Part shown: one piece after another, positions 1-10,293 of the stretch
Position numbering within the stretch: the first letter of the stretch is position 1
Layout: each line of letters begins with the position of its first letter
Assembly: GCF_032854445.1 (NCBI RefSeq)
Contig: NC_088307.1
Coordinates: forward strand, 25,495,953-25,559,952
Origin: Liolophura sinensis
Lineage: Eukaryota > Mollusca > Polyplacophora > Chitonida > Chitonidae
Direction: 5' to 3'
Length of the DNA: 64,000 nt
Made by a program: the position numbers and the translations under genes
The notes under the pieces: generated by a model
Told to the model about the DNA's origin: nothing
Databases searched by the model: none
Seen by the model: only the letters and a program-made list of their open reading frames with translations

Positions 1-455
1 TTCCCAGCAGGCCTTGGGCTTTTATTTGCCAATCGACAAACCAGTCGAAGACTGCCTATGCCTTAAAGGTCAGTCGTGAATTATTGAAGAGCTTAAAGAT
101 TTAATGTCCAGGCTTTGGAGCATTCGTATTCCCTGGGGCTTCATAGGAAACTACTCTAGATAAATAAAAGCACTGTGGTGCGATAGATTGTCCATTCCAA
201 ACGACGACACCGCAAGATTTTATCACGGCCAACTTCAGTCCAAATACTTAAATATTCAACAAGCATTTAGTGGCATATGAATTCCTCAAGTTGCGTTTCC
301 ATCCCTTTGAGCTGTGTATCATCCAGTATGTTGTGTTTTGGGACAATTTTTAGGGTTACTATGACCGTACATGTGCATAAATACACACACTACTATCACG
401 GCCACACTACTCTGTAGACATTTACCAGTAAACATATTGTGTTCCATTACGGTCA
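1..455. other. Non-coding, nothing identified
   Basis: AT-rich sequence with TATCACGGC words repeated near 220, 394 and 752. No gene or repeat family is recognised. Confidence 0.5.
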
Positions 456-461
456 CTGTAA

Positions 462-648
462 TTCCTCAACCTCTTCGCATGCTTGCAAGGAGTTTCTATG
501 TAGGTTGATAAAATTATACCTTTTGTGAAAGGCCTGAACCTGGCCAATTCAACCAAGCTAGTTTTGTCTCCAAAAACAAATTTAAAATGTGCATAAATTG
601 CATTGAAAGTTGCTTTTTAATATGCGAAAAGGTTGAGGAATTAAGGTA
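462..648 (+). mobile_element. MITE family A, reference copy with terminal inverted repeats
   Basis: The left end TAATTCCTCAACCTCTTCGCA is mirrored by the right end TGCGAAAAGGTTGAGGAATTA, giving roughly 20-bp inverted repeats with one mismatch. The element is under 200 bp, AT-rich and has no coding capacity, and it is bounded by TA on each side. These are hallmarks of a non-autonomous Tc1/mariner-type MITE. Four more diverged copies are in this window. Confidence 0.75.
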
Positions 649-833
649 GCAAGTTTAATATCATCATTCAAGAATGCACACATTTATCAGTAGGTATATT
701 TTGTATTCCATGATGCTTAATACAGTCACATGCATATACAGAAATACCCATATCACGGCACAAATTTGCTATTCTGCACACTGATCAGAAAAGAATCATT
801 AGGTTTTAATTTGTTTTGCAGTCTTAACAAGGA

Positions 834-1040
834 CTCTACAAAGCTGCCTCTGACATTTGTCAAAATTTAAAAACTCTTTACAATGCTTAGTTTTTGGTAT
901 TGGAAATTGAAATTTGGTTACATCTCTCTCAGGATAACATTAATGAGGCAGACAAAATTTGAATTTCTAAACTCCCAAACTAAGCTTTAAGATTATATTT
1001 CAAATTTTGACTTAAGTCAGGAATAGCTTTGTGGAATCAG
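834..1040. mobile_element. MITE family C, copy 1
   Basis: The left end CTACAAAGCTGCCTCTGACA pairs with the right end, whose reverse complement reads TCCACAAAGCTATTCCTGAC. The imperfect arms extend about 35 bases through GTCAAAATTT. The interior is non-coding. Two other copies share the interior (AATGCTTAGTTTTTGG, TAAGCTTTAAGAT). Confidence 0.6.
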
Positions 1041-1053
1041 TCCCTGATGTTCA

Positions 1054-1224
1054 ACTATACGATCCCCTTACGATTCCCACACGATCCCCATGTGATCCTT
1101 ACACGATCCCCATGCGATCCCTACACCATCCCCATGTGATCCCTACACCATCCCCATGTGATCCCTACACCATCCCCATGTGATCCCTACACCATTCCCA
1201 TGTGATCCCTACACCATCCCCATG
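1054..1224. repeat. 22-bp minisatellite, about 7.5 units
   Basis: The unit is 22 bp, with core CCATCCCCATGTGATCCCTA. Left units are more diverged (ACGATCCCC variants) and right units nearly identical. Half-unit similarity (ACGATCCC…TGATCC) points to an older 11-bp period. Confidence 0.85.
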
Positions 1225-1238
1225 CAACTCAGGATGCA

Positions 1239-1450
1239 GCTCCATAAAGCCAGTTCTGGCTAAAGTCAAAATCTAAAAATTCATCACAAATATGCTCAGT
1301 TTTTGTCGTGGAGAGTTCTAATTTTGACACATTTGCCGTAGATAACACGTTTGTATTTGCATTAAATTTGTATTATCAGATCCCAAATGTAAGCTCTAAA
1401 ATCTTAGCGCAGGGCTTGATTTAGGTCAGAAATGCCTTTGTGGAATCTGC
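1239..1450. mobile_element. MITE family C, copy 2
   Basis: It opens TCCATAAAGCCAGTTCTGGC and closes with AGGTCAGAAATGCCTTTGTGGA, its inverted arm. The interior resembles copy 1 (ATATGCTCAGTTTTTG, TAAGCTCTAAAATCTTA). A SINE abuts the right end. Confidence 0.6.
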
Positions 1451-1457
1451 ACCAAGA

Positions 1458-1650
1458 TTTATTTATTTATTTATTTATTTGATTGGTGTTTTACGCCGTA
1501 CTCAAGAATATTTCACTTATACGACAGTGGCCAGCATTATGGTGGGAGGAAACTGGGCAGAGCCCGGGGGAAACCCGAGAATCTGCAAGACTTTCCACTT
1601 ACGGCCGGAGAGGAAGCCAGCATGAGCTGGACTTAAACTCACAGCGTAAA
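1458..1650 (-). mobile_element. SINE family 1 (tRNA-derived), 5'-truncated copy in a near-direct repeat
   Basis: Read on the minus strand it runs from GAGTTTAAGTCCAGCTCATG through GGTTTCCCCCGGGCTCTGCC and AATATTCTTGAGTACGGCGT to an (AAAT)n tail. This is the body of the SINE seen nearly whole at 44765. The tRNA-like head is missing beyond the B-box-like GTTTAAGTCC. Flanking segments at 1433-1457 and 1651-1674 match over about 24 bases with two or three differences, which fits an unusually long target-site duplication. Confidence 0.75.
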
Positions 1651-1674
1651 TGGCTTTGTGGAATCAGCACCAAG

Positions 1675-2411
1675 AATATACTGTGTAAAGCACACTATTG
1701 TCAAGCACATCACATACAGTTTATCATCCAGCACATTACACAAGACTACACCTACAAGACTTCTCCCTCTTATATCTCCAGGGGCATACACATACAAGTA
1801 AGGTAGTGTGAGGGATGGGGTGTAAACAAAGAGCAATAAACAGTAGTTCTTCCGTTTATCGCACACCTGTGACACGCTTTTCTCGTCTTCTAAACCCCTG
1901 ATTTTTGTTTTTGATTTTCTGCCAAGATAAGAGCTCACATGGAACCTTTATAGATATAGATGTTTAAGGTCATACAGGTGCCAAATTTTGTGCATGAGAA
2001 AAATCATATCTAATATTCGCATCTGGATATAGATTTTAGGTTTCTATATGTCCAAAATATTGAAATTATATACCATTTAATATCTTTGGTCCAAGGTCAA
2101 GGATAGTCAATGCTTGTCATCAGTCAGCAACGGCCTTAATATTTTTACTTACCTAAACTTTTGAAGAATATTCACATATAACAATTTTGAGAAAAATCTC
2201 ACCTTGTCAAGAAAAATATTACATTAATATTATTGTATGGTTTGTATTTAATATTAAAAATATTGTATTAATATTAAAACATCAAAACTATTTGATATAT
2301 GTATTTAAGTGTAAATAATGAAGTGTGATTATGGAGCACAAGCCGTGTCTAATGGGGGATTTATCTGACAAGACCTGCAGATTTTAAGGAAATGGCCAGG
2401 ATACAGTGTTT
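1675..2411. other. AT-rich non-coding stretch
   Basis: Very AT-rich around 2150-2320, with short AATATTA repeats. No gene seen. Confidence 0.5.
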
Positions 2412-2442
2412 GGGAAAGGGGGGTGGGGGTGGGGGCAGGGGG
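2412..2442 (+). other. G-quadruplex-capable G-rich run
   Basis: Five runs of three or more G (GGG, a GGGGGG run, GGGGG, GGGGG, GGGGG) are separated by one to three bases, meeting the usual G4 pattern on the plus strand. Confidence 0.55.
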
Positions 2443-2587
2443 ATATGTACAGTGGGGTGGAGATGCCATATGTGACTGGGTGTGGGTGTGGGATACTTTC
2501 AGAGTATAGTTGAGTCTGGATGTGTGTTCTCAGCTGCAGATTAATGTGCAGGAAGAACAGGAGGGGCATTGCAACAAACAGCCCCTG

Positions 2588-2615
2588 GGAGGGGGTTGGG
2601 AGGGGGTTAGGAGGA
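2588..2615 (+). other. Second G-rich run
   Basis: Repeated GGGAGGGGGTT units give at least four G-runs within 28 bases, again G4-capable. It is about 150 bases from the first. Confidence 0.5.
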
Positions 2616-2837
2616 GGTAAGGTGTCTTGGGGAAGGGGTGATGAATGCCTGGGGGGAAGAGCGCAAGAGGTGTGAGGAGGGAATTCTCGAACATCCATCC
2701 AAGTCTTAGGGTGGGGATGATCAGCTTTCACACTAAACCCTTGTCTCTCTCCAACCCATTTCAGAAACCACCACATATATATCTAAACCTTGGGATTAAC
2801 ATTTATGTGTTGCTATATCACATTTTAGTGCTAATTT

Positions 2838-3107
2838 TTATACCCTGACAACCTTCAGATTCTTGAGCCATGGGTTACGTTTTCCTCTGGAAAATGTCAC
2901 CTTCTTGAAGCTCCCACTGCCTAATTTTTTATGCCCCTTGTTTGCAACAAATCCTTTGGATTTTCCTTTAAAGTAGACGGCCGCCTCCTTTTCGGGACAC
3001 CCCCAGCCATTCAAAAACTCAAAAGCATATAAAATCCCCTGACTTAACATCTTATCTGAACATGTGGATTTTTTGTTCCTATCATGACTGTGTAGTTTTA
3101 TAAACAC
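2838..3107 (-). other. Unassigned open frame, 89 codons
   Basis: The minus-strand frame ends in a Lys/Gly-rich segment (GKSKGFVANKGHKKLGSGSF, then KKVTFSRGKRNPW). It is less low-complexity than other frames nearby and locally GC-richer, so a decayed coding or transposon fragment is possible. I do not recognise it, and no splice site or start context supports a gene. Confidence 0.12.
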
Positions 3108-4053
3108 TGCAAAATTTAACCATACATCCTTTCACTTTGAAAACCTTTATATTTCTGAGAAGAAATGTTCTCACACATATTTGTACACTCGTATACCATT
3201 GGACATTTCTACCATTAATCACTAAAGACAGACAGGCTCCTCTACCATCCTTGTCCACATAACACTGCTATACTGTGTAATCAGAGAACATAAAAACACT
3301 GTTGTCTTTGAGGCTCAAATTAGTCTGATGAAACCCAGCTGAACAAGGGTTTTCTGGTGCAAGTTACAGTATCAATTATGTAACAGCTCCCAGTATTAGG
3401 CATTCTCTGTGTAACCGCCAGACCAGCTCTAAGCTGTCCTCAGCCAATCAATAACTACATTGGTCAATGTTACATCAATGTTATGCAAGCCAGACAATCC
3501 AATCATTGCGTGCCAGGCTAACGGGTTATGGACAGGTGAACATAGTGGGTTGCGGTTTGATATAAACATGGTTACGTTCCTACAATCGCGGCGTTATCGC
3601 ACAGCAAGTAATACGTCCTCAGAGAGGACAGTTCCCGCTTCCACTGGAATGTGCTGTTGTACTTGGGAGACCGAATGAATCATTGGAGATTGAGAATCAA
3701 AAGTTGAACTTCCTTATTGGCAACTCAGATGCTGGCGTACACAATCATAAGGGCAAATGGCATAAGCACAATTAAGACTACACTATACAATGAATGCAAA
3801 ATAAAGCAATAAAATGTAGACTCTTTCTGTTTATTTACTTTGGATGGACCAAAGCTCTCATAACATTGTTTATTATCACTGTTTCACAACAAACCCTCCC
3901 ATCAGCAGCTTAATCAATGCTTACAATGTTAAAGTGCTGCCTCACTGGAACACCAATTCAAAGACATCAGATGGAACACCACAACCAGTCACAACCAGTA
4001 TACTATGCCACACAATCCCAGACTAAATGTTCAGGCTGAGCAGCAAAGCAAGA
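3108..4053. other. Non-coding, nothing identified
   Basis: Only short frames without splice-site support. No repeats noted. Confidence 0.45.
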
Positions 4054-4145
4054 AGATTATCATGTGACAGTTTTAATTTCTTTAGTGTAAATGAGCTCAG
4101 ATTATCATGTGACAGTTTTAATTTCTTTAGTGTAAATGAACTCAG
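4054..4145. repeat. 45-bp tandem duplication
   Basis: Two head-to-tail copies, beginning AGATTATCATGTGACAGTTT at 4054 and 4099, differ at one or two bases, so the duplication is recent. Confidence 0.9.
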
Positions 4146-5759
4146 AAGTGAACTTGGGATCTTCCACTCATTAGCTAGACAGCAATTGTTTGCAACATAT
4201 GAATCTTCTGTACTATTTATTGTCCAACTGTATTCTTTACTTGGCTGATCTGACCTGAGACCTGTATCACATATACCCTCTACCCTCTATGTAATATATG
4301 TACATTGTGCAATAGGTATGTGAGGAAAACTATTTTCACAAATTTGCAGTTTATACACCCTATACTTTGAATTTAAGAATTAAATTATGGGAAATTAAAT
4401 TTTGGACTGTTAGACAATCATTTAACTTGACTTTACACTAACAGCTTTTATGGTAGTTCTGTACCAAGTACATTCAGGGCATAATCTTTATCTAGTACAA
4501 CAAAACAAGCACAGAATTCTGGGATACATCCGTCTGCACGGGACTGGTATAAATTGACTGGCGACTATAAAACTAAAATTCTGATTGAGAAACCCAGTTG
4601 CGATCCTGCAGAAGGTTATGGATGGGTGGATTCAAACTGGACAGCTGTCATTGGTTGAAGAGTCCAACATGGACAAGCACAGCCATTTTGATGGATGGGT
4701 TAGACTACATGTATGTGTGACACAAGCCCCTGCATTAACACCAGTTGATACTCGATGGAATCAAAACCATGTGGCCTTTAACTTTAAAGACTAAACTTGT
4801 CATGACTCAGCCCGATGACTGTACATCACAAGGGTTTTACAAAACCCGCCGAGCCCTGTTCAGAAGGTTGTATGTGTACTACAGCGGGATTAGCTATCAA
4901 AGGGCCTGTAACATCCTCTGCATTAATGTTCCCCCTACCGTCTTTATAACTACACAAGATCAGTGTTCTTACAGGTTTCAAATTTAACCCCAGGAAATTC
5001 CAGAACTCTTCAGCCGAAAAAGTTTGACTCATTGGCTCTTGAATTTCAGTTTTGCTTTTAGCACACATGCACGTGTATATCTTGAAGATAAGATATCTAT
5101 ACATGTATGCATGTATGCACGCATATATGCAAAAAGACTCAGCTATACAACCTTCTTTGATGCATACTAATATAATAATATGCAATTGTACACGTACATT
5201 GTGAATTGCCTTAATAGTATAACAGTTGTACATGGTCAGATATACCGGTAAACATGTTATTAGTATACAACCATTGTACTTGAGGCATACCGATGTGAAA
5301 GTTTCTGCTTTACATCCATTTTTTTTTCTTTTACAAATCCTGGTGTATGTAATTCTACATGTTGTATTAAAACTGTCCAAATTTCACAGATTCTTTCATT
5401 GTAAACATGTCTTAAAGAAGTCCTATAGAACTGTTGTGTAATACCGGGATATGAAGCAGTGGTTTGAAGATATCCAAAAACTTCAGGTATACAACACTGT
5501 TGGCAATAAGGTTTGTTTCAATTTCAGATGTAAACTACTAGTACTCAAATACATAGGCTTAGCAGTTATTTCTCACGGAAGTTTACTGTGCTTCATACTA
5601 GTATGAATAATTGTATATACGAAGAGTTCAGGTGCAAAGGCAGCCGAACACCATTCGCGCCAAGAACTTAACAAGGTATGCAGAGAATCCCACCAGCTCA
5701 CCTGCTGTAGCGGTCAATTAAACAATGGAATCAGGATAAAGATAAAAGTTGTAAAGTTT
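4146..5759. other. Non-coding, with ATGTATGCA-type words
   Basis: 5090-5280 is rich in ACATGTATGCATGTATGCAC-like simple sequence. The frame at 4826-5380 (minus) is long but Tyr/Cys/Ile-rich and overlaps this simple sequence, so it is not taken as coding. Confidence 0.45.
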
Positions 5760-5960
5760 TATGGTGGTAAAGACGTCATTGTGGGGAGTTCGTATACAAA
5801 ACTGAAGCAGTGGTCTTTGATAGGCAAACTGTCAACTGCATGCCGCAATCCGTGAACAATTCCAATGCTGTGAATGGCTGAGCAAAAGTTGCGCTATGGT
5901 AGTAACAAAAACTTCATTGTTGGGAGTTCGAGTACCAACTTCCTGGAGTGGTCTTGCATC
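5760..5960. repeat. Old tandem duplication, period about 135 bp
   Basis: TATGGTGGTAAAGACGTCAT near 5760 and TATGGTAGTAACAAAAACTT near 5895 lead into matching GGGAGTTCG and AGTGGTCTT words. The copies are well diverged. Confidence 0.5.
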
Positions 5961-6100
5961 AGCCAGTGTCATAGGCTCCTAGTACTAATACAGATGTGGA
6001 AAGCTTTCTACAGATCCTGTGTATACCAGATAAACTGGTATACACCAATGTCAATTCTTACACTCTACAAGTCTGGTAAAGTAGCTAGAGAGACAAAAAG

Positions 6101-6122
6101 CTTATGCAAGTGATTGCATAAG
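6101..6122. other. Perfect short hairpin
   Basis: CTTATGCAA and TTGCATAAG form a 9-bp perfect inverted repeat around a 4-base spacer. No context suggests a terminator or RNA gene. Confidence 0.4.
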
Positions 6123-6649
6123 AAACTGTAGCCCTACAATAAACGCTTGTAGAAATCACTGTTTACAGGAGAACAGTCAATCTGAATGTGTGCATGATGT
6201 CCACAAAACAGGAAAATCCCCTGAGGAACCCAACAGCCTTCTTGTTCTCTTGTAGGTAGGCATGTGCATAACAATTGTAGCCCTATATGTGACATCTTTC
6301 TTGATTACAAAAATGTTAAAACTGGCCATAAAAAGTCCATAAATCTCATGAGCAACAAAGTCACAGAAACCCTGTATACAAGAAATTGTTGCCCTGCATG
6401 GAAGCTTAATTCCTGGAGAACGTGTTTAATACAAAAAGCACATTGAAGTTTATATACCTGGTTAATTTTGGAATCGAAAGTCTATCAATTAAAATCATTG
6501 TTAAACCAAAACCAATGAAACAGTTCAACCTTCCATCAGTAGGCCTTTTGTAGATGTACACAGGCGAATAGAAACAAGAAAGAAAAAAGCAAAACATAAC
6601 TTTCTATCGCTGTATGTTGGAGATCCATGTATGATTGCCATTATAGACG

Positions 6650-6955
6650 AGCCTAAAAAAGCCTTAACCTGCCATCTGAGGATTTACACACCATACCTTA
6701 AACTAGGGAGTAAAACAAAACCTAACCTTCAATCTGAGTACATGCATTTACACACCATACTTTAGACTGGAGAGCTAAACAAAAAAGGTTAACCTTCACT
6801 CAATGAATGATAGCCCATTGTACATGTGCAGGAGCTAAAAGAAAAAGCTTAGCCTTCAATCCATGAATGAGAGCCCATCATACAGGAGCTAAAAAAAAAG
6901 CTTAACCAGACACCAACACCGACACTTTGTACAGGCGAGCTAAAAAAAAAAAACA
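6650..6955. repeat. Degenerate tandem repeat, about 65-70 bp period
   Basis: Recurring GAGCTAAA followed by an A-run, then CTTAACC and CCTTCAATC-type words and either ACACACCATAC or GAGAGCCCAT words, in four or five irregular units. A-runs vary in length between units. Confidence 0.55.
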
Positions 6956-7660
6956 AACAATTAAATTTATGGTTTTAACTTTTGGGATAAATTTGTATTT
7001 GCCCTCTCAAATATGTGATAGCTGGCTTTTTTACACCTATCTTCATATGAATGCTTTCCTAAAAACAGGAGGTAAATACAAAATTTTAATTTTATTCCAA
7101 CTGAAAAATTGACAAGGGTTTGTCCAGAAGTCTTCATATGTCTTAGTTGTTTCAGGTGTAAATGCAGCATGCACCTTGATGCAGAATCACCTGAGCATCT
7201 GGTACAAGCCTTACATCTGGGTGGGTTTGCCTCTCATCATCAAGGCAACACACACACAGCCCACGTTCAACCCAACCGTTGTGTCAGGAAAAAAAAAAGA
7301 TGGCAGTACCTTTATTGCTTTCTCAGGAGATGGGCAGGAAAATCATTAGGGTTTGAGAATTCTGTCTGAATGTGCAGTTTGCAGGTTAATTCAGCGTGCC
7401 AGCGATGATGGCGGAATGCTCAGGTCGTTGTTTGAATGACAGTAAACAGGCTGCTCTGTCCATCAGCCCAAGGGCAGGGCTTTGATGTGAGGAGAACCCA
7501 GCCATAGGTAAGAAGGGCGGATCGAGGCTGCATTGAGGAGAAGGCCCTGCAATCCTCAGAGGTTTGTCAAAACAGCAAAATTATTACACACCAGGCTGCA
7601 GAGTTGCAACGTATTAGGGTAAAAGCAGGAGGTGGAGAAAATTCTTAAAAAAAAACGGAA

Positions 7661-7768
7661 AATGTATTTCACCTTAGCTTTGGCGTATAAAAATGCACTT
7701 TCATAACTACTTAAAATGATATTTCTGATGCCAACAAATAAGCTTTTCTGATAAGAAAGTAATCAAAC
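7661..7768. mobile_element. MITE-like family E, truncated copy
   Basis: AATGTATTTCACCTTAGCTT, AAAATGCACTTTCATAACTA and GATATTTCTGATGCCAAC correspond to the left half of family E. The right half is missing. Confidence 0.35.
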
Positions 7769-7799
7769 ACAAACGATGGCCTTTGTGTCTTGCTAATGC

Positions 7800-7870
7800 A
7801 GCACAATAACCCGGGATCCTCTAACAGAAGAGGTTCAAGTCCAGCTCATACTGAATTTGTCTCTGGTCAT
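7800..7870 (+). mobile_element. Possible SINE head fragment
   Basis: GGTTCAAGTCCAGCTCATAC matches the B-box region of SINE family 1. Flanks do not continue the SINE body, so this is at best a fragment. Confidence 0.25.
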
Positions 7871-10198
7871 GCATGGCTTGACTCTCAGACTACCACTTCT
7901 TTCTGGAAGCAATTAAGTACATGTAGGTTTCTCAAGTAGAGAACTACAACAGCTCAAGGAAGGTGGATTAAAGTATTACCTATGCAAGGCTCAATCAACA
8001 AATTACCAAGTTGACTGATAAGCTCTAACCTTCGAAAGTTTCATAAAAAAATATAATTTGTCCATGCAAAGCGCATGAAATTCAAAAAAAAGATGAAATA
8101 TGTTAAAGTTGTAGGCAGAGTACATGCGTGTGCATATATTTTATGGCCATTCAGTTAGGAAGTACTGTAGGCAAAGGCTACAACTTGTCGGAGGCAGGTA
8201 TTTTAGTCTACTGCTGGTGCCATAATTTTCAGTCAGGATATACTGTGAGCGACTAAAAAGATCCTTAAACATACACCCATCTTCCTTGCGCTCTTGGGTT
8301 TAAGAGCAGAATTAACATACCTATGCTTCAGCAGCCCTCCATTTACAGGCTCTGATTAATAGGTGTGTGGCTGGTGTGTACAGGCTCCTTGTCAATGCAA
8401 AACTCTCAGGCCATTGTTCAACAACAACAACCAGCTGAGCTGTCTGATTCCACAAGCACACTGCCAATTCCCAAGTATCACATAGACAAAATTTCACTGA
8501 ATATTCATTGGGAAATCGTTACCAGTGTGTACCTGTGCATGAAGATTAGAATACATGATTTACCACAGCATTTCCCCATAGAGGCTGTAATAAACAAGCC
8601 CAAGGCAACAGTTTTATACATCGTTCATCTTCAGGATAACTTTATAAATATACCGAATCCTTCCAACCTTTTACACATCTCTTTTCTTGGCTTGTTTTTT
8701 GGCAATTGTTCTGGACACGCCTAACACCATCAGCTATGTATACCAAAACTCCCAAAAAAGAAACCCTTGATAGAAACAACCTCAGACAATGCCGTGGTTG
8801 TTCTTGAAACACAAAACTGTTATTCCTGCCTTATAATACCTGTTCTATAATACTGCGGACCTCTGGCTTATTAAGTGATACAGGTAAGCCAAGACAGGGG
8901 CAGAGAAGCCATAGTTATCATATTGGATTGCCGCATCTGTTCCATCTCACTGATACGCTGCCAAAGATGATTGTTTTTGGAGACAACATGGCGAGAAAGA
9001 ATGGTTTGTTTTTTATCCCCTCCCAGCATGAGATGGCTAGATAATGCTTCACCTCTGCCAATGAAGGAAAGTCAACCTCCGCTAGCCGGCCCTGCTTCGG
9101 TGAAATTCTGCCACCTGATAATTCAACCTCCGTCAGTAGGCCCTGCATAACCTCTGCCACCTGTGGAGCACCCATTGATAGCAGGTCACTGATACTGTAC
9201 TTAGTCCCAGCCCTATTAAATCCCATCGTCTTAGCATTAGGTATTGCTCTCTCTCATTTACCACCTGCTTCCTTGCAGCAGAGTTTCAGGTAAATGGGAC
9301 ATCATCAACCTGTCAATCACAATTAAGTCCGCTTGAATAACACTGAGAAACTTTAGATGTGTTACAAACATGAATGATACAAGAGTATCATATCAGGGTT
9401 AAGGGTGAGATTCAATTTGAGGCGGTCTCTTTATTTCCCTAAGAAGGGGAAAAACACTTGCAGACAAGCAGTAAAAAGCAAAAAAAAAAAAAAACAAGAT
9501 CTTTTTTATTGTGTTTACAGTATTACTAAAGTAGAGAATAATTCATTTTGCAGAAAAAAAAATGACAAACTTCGTGAAAAATCTAAATGAAACAACTGCA
9601 AGAATATGTATTTCAAAATGATAGACTTCTTTTGATTTATTTCACTGTTAACTGCCCATAAACGGTCAGGCCTGCGCCTTATTTCTGGGTTGGGACCCTG
9701 TAATCAGGCAAGTAAGAGCTGTTCCCTAAGCTCATAGATCAAGGGGGTCTTGACACAGCCTGTGGGGTTAGGGATGTGCTTACTATAGCAATGGGGGCAT
9801 GGAAATGAGGGTGCATTTGGAGGGAGAAGGCAGGCCATAGTAAAACACACACAAGGCTTCAAAAGTAAAGCAAACATTTTCTCTCAACCTCAGCTCCTCT
9901 TGTTCGACAACAGAACGAAGCTGAGTAAACAGTGAGGGGATAGGTGTTATTAATCGCAGGTAAATTTGCAGGGAGTGACAATAAAGCGCCCAGGTAAGAA
10001 GGTGTGTGGGTCTGATCAGACAAACAACGACCTGTGCGGCATCGTGCGACACCTGAACCCTCGTCTCTGGTGTAGGGGTCAAGCAGGGTCACGGAGCATG
10101 TGCCTGAGAGGAACCAAACCTATGCTCACTCTTTTCTTCTGAATTTATTTTCTCAGCCATCAAGTTTTTTCTTTGCTTCGACACGAACACCTGCGCAT
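7871..10198. other. Non-coding apart from an unassigned frame
   Basis: Contains poly-A runs near 9480 and the frame at 8918-9226. A plus-strand AG|GTAAGC at about 8883 and AG|GTAAGAAGG at about 9991 are donor-like but follow no credible exon. Confidence 0.4.
8918..9226 (-). other. Unassigned open frame, 102 codons
   Basis: The minus-strand translation has an internal imperfect repeat (LLTEVELSGGRISPKQGRLA, then EVDFPSLAEVK) caused by a DNA repeat of CAACCTCCG and GGCCCTGC words. It is protein-like in composition but has no family I know and no splice support. Confidence 0.1.
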
Positions 10199-10293
10199 TA
10201 ATTCCTCGCTCATTTTTTCCCCTTTGCTTATGATCTTTACTACACATCAATTCCTCGCTTATTTTTTCCCCCCTTTGCTTATAATCTTTACTA
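10199..10293. repeat. 49-bp tandem duplication
   Basis: AATTCCTCGCTCATTTTTTC at 10200 and AATTCCTCGCTTATTTTTTC at 10249 start two near-identical copies that continue through TTTGCTTATGATCTTTACTA. Confidence 0.85.

Noticed and set aside
2384-2776. 130-codon Pro/His-rich minus-strand frame
   Set aside because: It is the complement of G-rich simple sequence.
4826-5380. 184-codon minus-strand frame
   Set aside because: It overlaps ATGTATGCA simple sequence; biased Tyr/Cys/Ile content; no recognisable motif.
5700-5722. Minus-strand CAG|GTGAGC splice donor
   Set aside because: No coding frame precedes it.
7800-7870. tRNA gene
   Set aside because: Only a B-box-like word is present; no cloverleaf can be drawn. 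It is more like a SINE fragment.
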